Source: Delphinapterus leucas
Lineage: Eukaryota; Chordata; Mammalia; Artiodactyla; Monodontidae
NCBI RefSeq assembly: GCF_002288925.2
Contig: NW_022098050.1
Span: 1,286,725-1,350,724, forward strand
DNA length: 64,000 bases
Direction: 5' to 3'
In this document: positions 36,275 to 48,780 of the stretch, one piece after another
Numbering within the stretch: position 1 is the first letter of the stretch
Layout of the letters: each line of letters starts with the position of its first letter
Translations under genes and position numbers: made by a program
Notes under the pieces: generated by a model
Told to the model about the DNA's origin: nothing
Databases searched by the model: none
Seen by the model: the letters and a program-made list of their open reading frames with translations, nothing else

Positions 36275-36469
36275 GGAGGGACTTCCCTAGTGGCACAGTG
36301 ATTAAGACTCCACGCTCCCAATGCAGGGAGCCCGGGTTCGATCCCTGGTCAGAGAACTAGATCCCACATGCACACTGCAACTAAGAGTTCGCATGCCACA
36401 AGTAAGGAGGCTGTAAGCCTCAGCTAAGACCCAGCACAACCAAATAAATAAATAAATATTAAAAAAAAA
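36275..36469 (+). mobile_element. Bov-tA/CHR-1-like SINE in the array
   Basis: Starts GGAGGGACTTCCCTAGTGGC, has a good B-box GGGTTCGATCCC, and carries an (AAATA)n tail to 36,469. It is flanked by AAGATGCGGTGG (36,263-36,274) and AAGATGCAGTGG (36,470-36,481), a 12-bp duplication of array sequence with one mismatch. Removing it restores the array unit. Confidence 0.95.
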
Positions 36470-39400
36470 AAGATGCAGTGGAGAAGAGGCCCCTTGCACC
36501 AGATCTCTGGGTGGCTGGTTGCCAGTAGGGCAGTGTGTGCCACAACCCAGTGCAGGATAGTGCCCATATGGGCTCTCCTGGAACCCAGTGCACAAGTAGT
36601 TTGGCTTCAGAAAGAACGCACAGGGCACCTGCACCAGGGCAGAACATGTCCGGAAGTGCTCCCTTGGTGTGAGTGCCCTGGACCAAACGTGCCCATAAGA
36701 GTCTTAAGGGACCTAGAGTTCAGGCTCTGAGTTTCACAGCCTACAAAGACGGTGATGATGTGAAGCACATCTGGTTTCTCCAGCTTATGGACAGGCTAGG
36801 GCCATAAGGACACGTGGAACTCTAGGTGCCGGACCAGATGGTGCTTGGAAGGTGCCCAGGGACACTAATTCGTGTGGAGTTTCATGTTTGAAAGGGTTCT
36901 AGGTTCTGTTTCAAATGGGATAGCTGAGGACCATCCCCAAGGCCAGGCCAGGCTGGTGACTGGAAAGGCCCTGATTTCTGCATCACAGTGTCAAGCTGGT
37001 GACCTAATAACTTTAGGTCTGCAGGGAAGCCGAACAATTCTAGACTCTAAGGAACACCGGAATCTAAGGGAGGAGATACGTCGTTGGCTTGAAATTTCAT
37101 TGGTTCATCCATGCTGGTGGGAAGTACGGTGTCTGAAAAGGCTGAGATTCCTTAGCTGTGGGGCTCACAGTACATAATCCCAAGTCTGATACTGTGACCA
37201 AAAACACTCTGGTTTTAAAAACTGACAGGTAAAGTAATAGCCAGAAATCCCCCTGTTCCTGAGCATGTCAGTGTACTCTGAGCAGTAAGAACTCCTGGAA
37301 ACTTCCCTAATGCGATGTGGAGTACGGTGCCTAATTGGGACCGAGGCCACCAGAGTACTGGAAGTGTGGTTTCCAATTAGACTATATATTCCACATCACA
37401 GGATCTGGGGAGGGCCCACGCGACACCAGTTCACTGGCAATCTGGCTAAATCAGGGCCCCCAGGCAGCAGTTGTATGGCAGATGGTGTCCGGAAGTGCCC
37501 CTTGCGGCACCAGCGTGGTAGCAGGCAAGAATCCAGAAGAGTCCCGGGGCCTGAGGACTCATCAGGTTGATGGCTGAATGAGAGGAGCCCATGTTCCCAC
37601 CGCATGTGTACAGTTTGTGGACCTGAAGGATCGCCGGAACCTTGGTGAGAGGGAAATTTAGCGGCAGGAAAATTTCCTGGGGCACCCACAAGAGGGCAGA
37701 CGGTGGCCGAGAGGGCTCATTTAATCCCAAGATTGCTAGCTAATTGAAGGCCTGAAAGGCTCACAGTTCCACCTGGTGGGTGTTAGTGCCGTGAGGGGAA
37801 ATCCTCTCCTTTCACTGCAGATGGGCAGGCTGGTTGTCCAAGAACCTTTGGCTCCCCAGAACAAATTCAGGCTGAGGGCCGGTGGCTATCCCGGAACTCT
37901 AGCTGCTAGGAAGTCTGGAGGCTGGAAGCTTTCCAGGTATACCAGCTAGATAGAGGTACGGTGATGCAGAAGGGCTCTCTCGCCCCAGGGATCTGGATGG
38001 ATGGTTGTTTATAGGGTTCTGTGTTCCACAGCATTAAGCAGCCTAATGTCCTTATGGGATCTCCTGGAACCTAGTGTGTGGGCAGCCTGGTCTCAGCACT
38101 CCTAAGACACCAGCACTGGGGCAGATACGTGCGGGAGTGCTCCCGGCATGCCAGCGCCCCTGGACGGCTCGTGCCAGGAAACCCACCTCCAGGTTAGTAA
38201 TGATCCCCAACGGACTCTGGGTTCCATAGTCTGCAGGGCGGATGGTGGTCAGAAGGTATGTGATTCCCCACCTCGTAGGCTGGCTGGGGGCCATAAGGAC
38301 ATATGGAACCCCGGAGGCCGGGGCAGATGGTGATGGGAAGGTACCCAGAGACACTATCTCGTGGGAGGCCCTAAACAAAAAGGATTATAGGTTCTGTTGA
38401 AAACAGAGCAGCTGAGGACTGAAAGGGCCATTAGTTACCCAGTTCAAGGCCTGTCCAATGACCATATGGGTTCTGGGTTCTCCACCACACTGGCATTTTG
38501 GTATCAGAATACCATTTGGTTCCTAGGTACATGTGATGAAGGGCCAGAAGGAGCCCTGGAACCTTAGTGAGAGGCCATGTTGGTGTTTGGAAGATTTCCC
38601 TGGGTAACCAAGTGAGGAGCCGGGGGAAGTGGGGGTTAGGGAAAGAGGAGGATGGATGGTGTCTGAAAGGCTCAGATTCTGGATCCGAAAAGGCCCACGA
38701 TATCCCAGAAGGCGTCCTAAACTGTGACTGAATATGATTCGGTTTCAGTAGCAGATAGGCAAATTGATGGCTAGAAAGCCCCAGGACCCGGACACGACCG
38801 TGTACTGTGGGTAGGAAGGACTCCCAGAAATTTATGGGAACATAAATGCCCTCATGACACTAACATGAGAGTACAAGTATGGTTTCCAGTAGGGGGCGTA
38901 TATTCTCGACACGAATTCTTACTTTGGCCCATAGTATTCTAGTACACAGGCGGTCTGGTCACAAAAGGACCCCCAGCACAGCCAAGCCAGGGAAGATGGT
39001 GTCTGAAAGTGCTCACTCGGGCATCAGTCCAATGTTAAGTAGGCATCCCGAGGAGTCATGGGGTGGGGCGGTGCTGAGAAAGTGAGAATGACCCAGACAA
39101 AAAGAGCTAGTCCTTCTGAAAGCCGGGTAAGAGGAACTCATGATTGCGTTGTATAAAGACAATATGGGGGTCTGAATAATCACTGGCACCCCAGTGAGTG
39201 ATCAGATTTTTGGCAGGAAGATTCCTTGGTCACCTGTGTAAGAGACAGATGGTGGCCGCGAGGGCTCAGGACTCCTGAGATTGAGGGCTGAGTGATGGCC
39301 TGAAAGGCTCATGATTCCCCTGCAGGGTGGCAGTTCTGTGACTGAAAATACTCTCCTTTCCACCTCAGACAAGCCAGCAGGTCGCCAAATAACACTTAGT

Positions 39401-40490
39401 TCCCCGGAGCGTGCACAGAGTGTGGGCCTATAGAAAATCCGGCACCCTAGATAGCATCAAGTTTGATGGCCGGAAGGTTTCCTGGGTCAACACCCAGATG
39501 TATTTGAAGTGGCAAAAAGGAGCCCCGTGCTTCAGATTTCTGGATGGGTGATTGCCAGTAGAGAACTCCATTCCAAAGCAAGGGTGCAGGCTAGTGTACA
39601 TAAGGGCTCTCCTAGAACCCTACGCAAAGGTAGTGTAGTCTCAGAAAGGACCCACAGGTCACTAACACCAGAGCAGAATGTGTCCAGAAGTCCTTTCTGA
39701 GTGCCAGTGGCCAGGGCAGCATGATTCCGGAGGAACCCCCTTGGTTCCTACCGATCAAAATGAATGAGACGCACAGAGGGCTCCAAGTTCTGCAGCCTAT
39801 TGTGAGGGTGATGGTCACAAGGGTACACTGTGCCCCCAAATAACGGTGAGACTAGGGGCCATAAAAACCCTAGGAACCTTAGGTGCTGGGTTGGCTGGTG
39901 ATCGGAAAGTCTCCAGGGACACTAGCGAGCAAGCCAGGTGACTGAAAGGGTTCTAAGTTCCATGGCACACGAGCTAGCGGAGGACTGGAAGAGCTATTGG
40001 CTCACCACAGCCGGGCCTAACTTATGACCTAAAGGGTTCTAGATTCTGCATCACGGGGGCAGGTTCGTGGCATAAGAACCTTCGGTTCCCGGGCACGTGA
40101 ATGATAGCAGGCTGGAAATAGTGCTGGAACCTTAGAACAAGGGTACTGTTGGTGGTCCGTGATTTTACAGGGCACCTGAGCTCGGGGAAGGATGGTGGCC
40201 GAAAGCGCTCAAACTTCTTAGTTTAAAGGGCCCGGGGTATCTCGGTCAGAGACCTGTACCTCGATCGAATGTGTTCCGGTTTCAGCAGTACGCAGGCCGT
40301 CAAACTTGGCTGACAGCCCGTGATTCCCATTGGACTGTGGGCAGGAAGGACCTCACAAAAACTTTTAGGGCTGGAATGGCCCTTATGACACTAACAGGAT
40401 GGGAGTACTGGGGCCAAAGGGGACCCCAGGCACCAACAAACTGTTAATATGGTTTCCAGTAAGGTCATATATTCCACAGCAAGGATTCTT

Positions 40491-40776
40491 TTTCTTTTCT
40501 TTTTTGTTTTTCTGTAGGTTACTTATCTTTATTAGAGTTATTTGCATTTTTGTAGCATCAAATATTTATATCAAAATCCCTCTCTGACACAGGAGGGAAA
40601 AAATGTTGCTGAACTAGACAGGTAAATGAGTCTAATACTGGATTTTTTTTTTTCTATTGTAGTTGACAATACTGTCTTAGTTTCAGCTGTACAGCACAGT
40701 GCAGCTTATATTACCTTATAGGTTATTACAAGGTACTGGGTATATAATTCCCTGTGCTATACAGTAAATCCTTGAT
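40491..40776 (-). mobile_element. 5'-truncated L1 with apparent 3' transduction
   Basis: The insert is flanked by the exact 16-bp duplication CACAGCAAGGATTCTT (40,475-40,490 and 40,777-40,792). On the minus strand the order is as follows. First comes a short L1 3' UTR piece (plus-strand CCCTGTGCTATACAGTAAAT and GTTTCAGCTGTACAGCACAG). Next is a first A-tail (T-run at 40,643-40,653), then about 130 bp of non-L1 sequence, and finally a second A-rich tail (40,491-40,512). The non-L1 part carries AATAAA (plus TTTATT, 40,528-40,533) some 16-20 nt before that second tail. This is the structure produced when an L1 transcript reads past its own poly(A) site. Confidence 0.85.
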
Positions 40777-43065
40777 CACAGCAAGGATTCTTAATTCAGT
40801 TCGTAGGACCTCAGTGCACTGACAGTCTAGTTGCCAAAAGGGTCACCATGTCAGGGGAAATGGTGTCCAGAAGTACCCCACCGAGGCATCATTGAGGTGT
40901 CAGGCATGTACACAGTAGGGTCCTGGGCTGTGAGCGGGAGCTATGGCTTGCTGGGCCCAAGGCGTAAATTCTGCCTCCTGCTGAAGTGCTGGTAGGAGGA
41001 GCCTGTGCTTCCACTGAGGGGTGTGAAGAATCCATAGAACCCTATGGAGGAGGCAGGTTGGTGGCAGGAAGGTGGACGGTGGCCCCAAGGGATCTTACTT
41101 CATCACTTTGCTGACTTGGAGCAGTTGAGGCCTACCCCTCCCCAGCCAGTGGCTAGTGCCATAACCAAGTGCTTTCCTTTCCACCACAGGCAGACTATCT
41201 GGTCACTAAAGAACCCAAGATTCACTAGCGCATACATAGACTGAGGATTCCAGAGGGAATTCGGATCTCCTGCTGTCGGGAAGTCTGGTGGCCGGAAGGT
41301 TTCCCGGGGGCACTGCCCAGAAGGTGGTGTGGTGGTGAAAAGGATCCCCTTGCAACAGTGTTCTCGATAGGTGTTTGTAAGGCCACATATTCCTTAGCAG
41401 TAGGGCAAGCTGGTGCTCATAAGGGCTCTCCTGGAACCCAGTATGCGGGTAGCATGGTCTGATAAGGGAGCCGCAGGGCACCAGCGCCAGGGCAGAAGGT
41501 GTCTGGAAGTGCTTCAGGGTGCCAGTGCCCTGGACCGCATGTGTCTGGAAGAACTCCAGGAGTCCTAGATGCCAAAGGTCTCTGTTCTGTAGCCTGTGGT
41601 CTCAAGGGTATATACTTTTTTGATGACTTTGGGCCAGAGGAGCTCTGGACTTCTAGTGAGGGGTTAAACTGATGGTTGGAAGGTTCTCCAGGGTACTAAG
41701 GCCGATGAGGGCGGAGTGGGTAGGGATGGTGGCCGAAATGGCTCAGGTTACTAAGCCAAAAAGGAATCCGGAGCAGTGAGGCAAACTTATAGTCAAAATC
41801 TCCAGGTGCACAGTATCAACTGTGGACGGAAAGTTCTCCCTGAAACGCTTAGGGGTGGAAGGGCCCTTATGACACCAATATGATGGAAGTATGCTGCCAG
41901 AAGGGCTCCAGGGAGCTGGAAGTTTAGTTCGCAAAAGGGCCATATTCCACAGCAAGGATTTTGGGCCGGGCCCCTGGCACAACCGTGCGTGGTAAGTCTA
42001 GTCGCCAAAAGGGCCTCCAGTTGCAGAAGTGCCTCCCACAGCCCTGTGCCTCTCTCCCGTGACCCCAGTGAAGTGATAAGAGTCCAGCTGTCTGATTGGG
42101 AAAGATGTCTCCAGACCGAAAGACCTGTTGACGGCCTAGTATGAATTGCTCGGATTTACGCCTTATAAGGACCATCAGGGGGCCTGAAGGATCCGCGGAA
42201 CCCTGGCGAGGGGGCAGGTTTCTGGCAGGAAGGTTCCGGGACACCTGCGCGAGGGAGAGACAGTGGCCAAGAAGGCTCATGTTTCCCGAACTTGTGAGCC
42301 GACTGGAGGTTGAAGGACTCCTGCTACCTCTGCTGGATGCCAATGTTGTGACTGAAAGTGCCCTCCTTTCCTTAGCAGAGGGGCAGGCTGATTGCCAAAG
42401 AACCTTGGGTTCTTCAGCGTTCACACAGGCTGGGGTTGAAGGCATCCCAGACCCCTAGCTGGTAGGAAGTTTGGTGGCCGGAAGATTTCCAGCTGCACTA
42501 GCGTCATGTAATTAATGGGCGCCCGAAGCTCTACCGCCGTGGAAGGATGATTGCCAATAGATCCTTGTGTTCCACAGCAAGGGAACTGGCTACCATAAGG
42601 TTACCCTGGAACACAGTTTATGTGCAGTATGGTCTCAGAAAGGACCCTCAGGGTACCATCGCCAGGGCAGAAAGCGTCTGGAAGTGCTCCCGTGCACCAC
42701 CGAGTTGACAGGTAGGTTTTCAGTAGAGTTCTGGGGTCTGAGAGGGTGAGGTGGACTCAGGCAGGAAGCGCTAGCCCTGCTGATGGCCTAGTAGGAGTTG
42801 TGGATTTTACAGCACTGGGTTTCGGAAAGGGTCCCAGAGGCACTACCATGCACGTGGGATGGTTGCTGATAGGACCCTAGATTCCTTTGCCAATAATTTG
42901 TAGCCTAAGGTTCAAAGGCCTTTGGGACACCAGTTCATGAACAGGCTGGTTGGTGGCCATACGGGTCTTTGAGGCTGTATCTGGAGAGCTGTAAGGTGGT
43001 TGAAAGGTACCCCTGGTTCCCAGTGTGTGGTCAGGCTGGTGCCTATGAGGAGTCTTTTTTTAGCC

Positions 43066-43521
43066 TGTCGTCTTCTGGGTTCATTGTGTCAAAAGATCAG
43101 AAATAGCAAAACTAAAGGCAACGAATCATCAAAGTAGTAATTAGTAAAAGTTTATTGTGCACATACCAAAAGACAGTTTGCAAACTGGAGCATTCAAACC
43201 AAAACATGAAATGAAGCTCAGGGGTATGTTGTTATAAAGCAGCTTATATAGTGAGAAGACAGTGACTTTATTTTGCACAGTGATTGGTTATAATATTGGA
43301 ATTTTCTTAAATGATAGGGAATTGGTCAGTAGTTACTTCCTTTCGATCCTGGGAAAGAGTTTAAGTTTTGTTTATGATTTCCAGAGGCATAAACAAGAAA
43401 TGACCCAGGTTAAGTTAGTCTTGTAAAATAAGCTAAATTGAGCTTTGCTTGTTTGACTAAACTGGTTTTGTCTGCTCAGGGAATTTTCAAGGCTGCTCTC
43501 CATTTGTTCTTGATTTTTACA
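43066..43521 (-). mobile_element. LTR-like element, minus strand, at the array's right edge
   Basis: On the minus strand the segment begins TGTAAAAATCAAGAACAAAT and ends AGAAGACGACA, so it has TG...CA ends. A TATA-like ACTATATAAGC lies at about 43,240-43,250. AATAAA (plus TTTATT, 43,151-43,156) follows about 90 nt downstream, as expected for an R region. CCAATCACTGTGC upstream resembles a CCAAT box. Array-like sequence occurs on both sides (43,022-43,041 and 43,538-43,565). A shared TATGAGG (43,044-43,050 and 43,526-43,532) may be a duplication, but it does not match the TG...CA ends exactly. Confidence 0.6.
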
Positions 43522-43605
43522 ACCATATGAGGGTTAAATAATGGCTGGAAAGGCCCCTGAGTCCCAGAATTCTCAGTGGCTGCTCTTCAGGTGCTCTCTG
43601 CTGCT

Positions 43606-44860
43606 AGAACTCTTATCTAGTACTTTTCCACGGAGAAATATATCCACTACAATTCTAAGTTCAACCAAGCTGCCTTTTACAAATGCAGGTGAAAAATTTT
43701 TTAAAGCAAGTGATTTGGAAATTTATCATTCTTGCACTCTTACAGAGAACTCTTATTGAATAAACAAAAGACAATTGGGGAAGTTGTATCCAGAAAATGT
43801 TGCAATGAAAATTGTATCCATATAAATACAGGGAAGCTTAAATAGTTTTGGTTCATATTATTATAGAAGATAATATACAAATTGTTAACTCCTGAAACAA
43901 AAGCTATGTATGCATAATTAAGATATAACTCCAGTAGACTAAACAAAAATACCAGTCAGCATATTCCTATAGTAGAAGAAAAGGGAAACACAAACTGGCC
44001 TTAGCTGCTTCTGCTTTGGGGATGGATGCAGGCATAAATTTTTGCTAGTAGAAATGATTCTTTTAATGAAAAAAATTAATTTCCCTCATGATGGAGAAAG
44101 ATAAGACTATGGCTTGGATAAATCAAGCTGAATTGCTCTGTGCAATAAAGTATGATCAGATTGAAAATTTCCTTTGGTAGATTATGCATGTATATAATAA
44201 ATATGTGTATATAATATTTGTATATTATATGTATATTTTATATATTTGAATATATATGTGTATACATATACACACACACACCTTATATATGCCAAAACGT
44301 TCACTTTGGCAAGGATTAGATCCAGAAGATAAACATTTTTATGATGACATGAATTCAGGGACTTGGTGAACAGCATTGCTAAGATCCTTTCTGTCCTGTG
44401 CTGGCTTATATTCCCCTGTATTATATTATTCCAAGCCATTAGGAAATCTCAGTTATATGCATCAGCCTTATATTTATACGACAGTGAAGGAAACAGATCT
44501 ATGGTGAGTTTGACTTGTCAAGCCCAAAGCAGAGCTTAGAGTGAGAGGGACAAGAGACAACAGAACATCCAAGTGTAGGACGGGCCGAACCAGGAATTAG
44601 ATGCCAATTAATTTATTTTACCGCAAATACCAGAGGCAGTTAGTTGAAGGATCAGTAAAACACTGAATTACTCTAATGCAAATTGAGAGGAAAAAAATTA
44701 ATTACCAGGGTTTTTTTCACAAATTAACTGAGAAACATAAGTTTGAATATGATGTTTATATTTATAAAAATCTCAAGTCAAGCTAAACACAGACTGTTTA
44801 TTTTAGAAATCACTAGGAAAGAGAAAAGAAGGAAAACAGGATATACAGAAAAGGATATGT
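43606..44860. other. Intergenic DNA with an AT/CA microsatellite
   Basis: AT-rich and unique-looking. A (TA)n-(TG/CA)n low-complexity tract occupies about 44,187-44,281 (ATATATGTGTATACATATAC then ACACACACAC). No gene is seen. Confidence 0.55.
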
Positions 44861-45385
44861 TGGATGGCTTTTTTGATATGTCAACTTGGCTAGACTACAG
44901 TCCCCACTTATTCAAACACTAAGTTTTGCCGTGAAGGGGTTTTTCAGATATAATGAAAGTCTCTAATCAACTGACTTTCAGTCAGGTTCAGTCTGACTTA
45001 TTCGGTTGGAAGGCCTAAAAGCAGAGCTGAGGCTTTCTTGAGAGAGAGAAGATATTCCAAGTGTGCACGGTAGTGTCCACCCATGCCATGGACAGCTTTC
45101 ACCATGCTCAAAATTTTTCTTTCCTGACGGCCTCTGAACAGAGCTTTGGCCCATGTCCATACATTCCAACCTGTTCATGATTGTCCCTTCCTGACTCCCT
45201 ACCCTATAGATATTGTACTAACCAGCCACCATGATCATGTAGGCCAATTGCTTGTAATTTCTCTGTTAGGTAGGTAGATAGGTAGATATGTAGATATTTT
45301 TATATATCTATATAAATATTTTTATATCTTACTGGTTCTGCTTCTCTGGTTAAACTGACTGATTCATTGTGACAACAATGAGACT
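44861..45385 (+). mobile_element. Ancient interspersed repeat (LTR/DNA type, family not named)
   Basis: The start TTTTGATATGTCAACTTGGC and the end ACTGGTTCTGCTTCTCTGGT are both familiar from a common old mammalian repeat. That repeat carries 'tgtcaacttgactgggc' at one end and 'ggttctgtttctctggagaaccctgac' at the other. The distance of about 500 bp is in keeping. A (TAGG/TAGA)n microsatellite lies at 45,269-45,300. I do not recall the family name with certainty. Confidence 0.55.
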
Positions 45386-48300
45386 AGAAATACCTTAAAT
45401 GAAATATTTTGAAACTGATGAATATTTTTTTTAAAAGGTAAGGAAAGTATGAAAGGAAAAGAGAAGAGGGAGATTGATAGAAAACTCTAAGAGGTAGTCA
45501 TTTGATAAATAGATTAATTAAGCAAAATTAGATGTGAGAAATGGGAAAATAACAAATGCATGTGAAAAGGAAAGGATTATAGGGGGCTATTTTCTGCAGC
45601 TCAAGGTTAATAGATTTTCTAGTGTTATATAAAATCCTGAAATTGACTCAAGTACGGTTAGGAAACCACAGTAAACCAATTAACTATGGAAGACAGAGAT
45701 TGTAGTCAAATGAACTACTCTCTCAAAACCTGGCCAGGTGTTATATATATCATTTCTTTCAACTCTTTGGGAATAGATTGAATGTATACCACTAGTTTTT
45801 CAAGTCATAATGAATAAAGAACCATTATAAAGCTATTTATATTAAGCTAGAAAATAGCTATATCAAATCAACACGACTATTGCTTCTTTATTTTCACATA
45901 TAAATTCTGTATAAAATATTAGTCAATATAATCAGAATCACATTAAAAGATTAATACTTCAAGACAAACAGGTATTCATACTACAGCTTAAAAATCATTG
46001 ATATGAGAATTTTAATATGCCAAAAATAATCATAAGATCATTTTTATAGAAGTTAATATTGCATTTGATAAACCTTAATATTTATTCCTAATAATAAAAC
46101 TCCTTACTGAAAGGAAAATATTAGGATACTTCCATAATCCTTAATGTAATAAATGTATGTGTTGTTTACATCAATATTTACACACACACATGCATGCACA
46201 CATATCAGTAGCAACACACTAAATGATAAAAGACCAGAAACTTTTCTATTAAATTCAGAAAAGGAATGAAATGCTTTGAATGCTTTGAACTTTTTACTTA
46301 AAACTATTACTTTGAACGTTTAGAAATGCTAGCAAAAAAAAGAGAAACAATAGAAGTTATGAATATTGAAAAGGTGACAGACACCTTAATTGATACATCA
46401 TACAACTCTATACCTGAAAAATTCTACAGAATAGACAATAACAGAACTTTTAAGAATTATTAGAGCATTCAGAAAGTTGGCTAATTAAAGTTAGAATGTT
46501 AAAATCAATACCTTTGCTACTGCAGTTTTCTGAACTCTACAGAAAAACAGTTTTTTTAAAAAAAAACTTAGATGTGTTTTATTATTGGATTGGAAGACTG
46601 TTTTAAAGATTCCAAATTTTAAACCATTTTATAAATACAGTCTGGTGTCAATTCAAATCCTACACATGCTCATTTAGTTCATACCTGTTCTTTCATTTGT
46701 TCTGCAGAGAGGAACAGGAAATTTTTTGATGATTTTAAACATGTGGAAGAAATTCAGGTTGGAGGTGGGTGGAGGTACAGCAAAGCAGAGCGTGGGTAAT
46801 TTACTTCATTTCCATGCACTTCAGTTAGCTCTGTTTTCTATAACCAAGAGCACCCTCCACTTAGAGATATTCTGAGTTTTAAAGTAAATTGAGTATGTGA
46901 AAAGGAATAGCAATAAGCCTAACATGATATGGTGGATGCTCAGTAAATGCCAGCTCTCTTCCTTTTATCCTTCATAGATGAGCTGTTTGGATGAGATGAT
47001 TCAGTTGTCTATGATTTGGGCAATCTATTTTGATTCAAAATCAAGTTCTTTAATATATTACCATATAGAATAGTTCAGAACCATCATATTTACCAGCACA
47101 TGCATCCTGATATGACTCAAGGACTAATGCAGTCTCTGGGGTCATGATTAATCTTTCTGTATTTTCAAGGTGCAAACTTTAGGTATTGGGCCAATTCCCA
47201 AAGCCTTAACTGGTAGATTTCTAAATCAGTTTGTGTTGCCGTTTAATCTTCTCTTTGGTTGGCTGGTAAAATCTGATGGAACTAGAGCTTAAATCAAGAT
47301 CACTAAATCTCCCTTTTTCTGTTTGGAATCACATGGGATTTCATGCCATCCTTACAGCAGACAGACTGTTTCATCTCAAGGTTTCAGGGAAAGGAAATGA
47401 TCCCTCTCCTTGTACACAAGTTAGGGAATCCTTGCACATTTCATACATTCTCAGCTTGACTTATAATATCAGGTTAATATGTCATCAGAAGGATGGGTAT
47501 TACTTCAGGTATTAATAAAATGTTTGCTCTATGGTGTGACTGTTTTATGATAACGAAGATTTGGCTGGAGATTTAGTTTCCTAATCATACAACACCATTT
47601 CCACTGCTAAAGCTGTGATCGGGTCATTATCATGGTAGTCAGGCCCTTTCCTGTTTTATACTTATGTTGGCCACCAAATGTCTTTCAGTATCCAGCTTTG
47701 TTTTTCTCAGGCATCTATTTGCTGGTGTCTTTTTTTTTTTTTTCCCTTAGCAGATATCTGGCATTTCAAGGTTCTGCCTGGGAACTTTTCATTTCATTAG
47801 TTTAATAAACATATCCGTGTGTCAGATCTTGCAGAATATCTTAAAAGAGACAACTAATGAATACGAAGTCCCCTTGGAGAGGAGAAAACAGTAGATCACA
47901 ATTCAATTATGGCAGTTTTAGAGTCAAGGAATACAGAACTTTATACTAACAGCCTTTAAAAGCCAAAAAATAATAGTGACCACGTTTTCTACAACATAAA
48001 ATGATGTTAAAACAATTGTTAGTAGAAGAGTATATTTTATAGCACATTTCAGTGATAAATAGGTCATGAAATGAACACTCTTATATCCTAAGGAAGAGAA
48101 TGATTATATTTTGTTTGCTACTTTCAGAAAGCATTTTGAGGAGGATTACAATAAACACATACAATAAAACTGAGCAACAAAGAAAAGAGTATTCAGATCA
48201 ATGGGAGTATTATATCAGAAAATGCAAGCTATAGCAACCAAGCTCAAAATTTCACCTGAAGCATCTTAGTATTTTTATTGCCTAAAGGAAATGTACTAAG

Positions 48301-48780
48301 GCAAGAGGATAGAGACGTTTTGCCCTTGTTATAACCACCAAGAGGAATTGCTCATAGAGATCTTTATATTTAAAGGGAAAAATGCCTTATTATTTAGAGA
48401 AGGGAAAATGGATGTGTAAAACTTTGGATTATTGCCATTTAATATTGACCTCCATTACACTGAAAAAACTGCCTTGTACCACCACATTTAATTTTTTAAT
48501 CTTGAATAGGCAAACAGTTTAAGAATAGCTGGTTACAATTATCTAAATAATCCATGGCTTGTGGTATGGAATTTTATTACATAGTAATGTTAATTTTAAT
48601 ACACCCTATGGTAAAATATATTCCAAAGATGGCAACCAAAATCCCTGGAAGCATCTTTTTGATTATAAGTATAACATAAGTATAATCGGTTCAGCAAAAA
48701 CGATATGAAAACATATTGAGATGTATATCATCCTAAAATTTCCAAAGCAAGTAAAAAACACCCAACCTTTTGCTAATTTT
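45386..48780. other. Intergenic or intronic DNA, no gene recognised
   Basis: About 3.4 kb of AT-rich, unique-looking sequence. A faint MIR-like tail (GATGCTCAGTAAATGCCAGC near 46,935) and a T-run at 47,731-47,744 are the only features. Open frames are short and unremarkable. Confidence 0.5.

Larger units (their letters stand above)
30914..43605. repeat. Higher-order degenerate tandem array, unit about 1.2-1.6 kb
   Basis: Composed of short ~40-bp motifs with a recurring core such as GGTGGCCGGAAGGTTCCCC followed by AGGGCACCAGCGCCAGGGCA. These are arranged in a fixed long-range order. Landmark CTGGTCTCAGAAAG with downstream GTCTGGAAGTGCTCC recurs at about 32,376, 33,536, 35,101, 36,601, 38,087, 39,635, 41,454 and 42,629. 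Landmark GTATGGTTTCCAATAGG with ATATATTCCACAGCA recurs at 32,802, 34,312, 35,691, 37,364, 38,878, 40,448 and 41,922. Corrected for two insertions, most spacings fall between 1.3 and 1.57 kb. Copies are strongly diverged. Frames up to 173 codons (41,924-42,445, minus) are not kept between units, so I do not call genes. Confidence 0.88.

Noticed and set aside
31000..43000. Regular repeats that might be read as a CRISPR array
   Set aside because: Units are diverged, variable in length and without constant repeats separated by unique spacers, and the host is a mammal.
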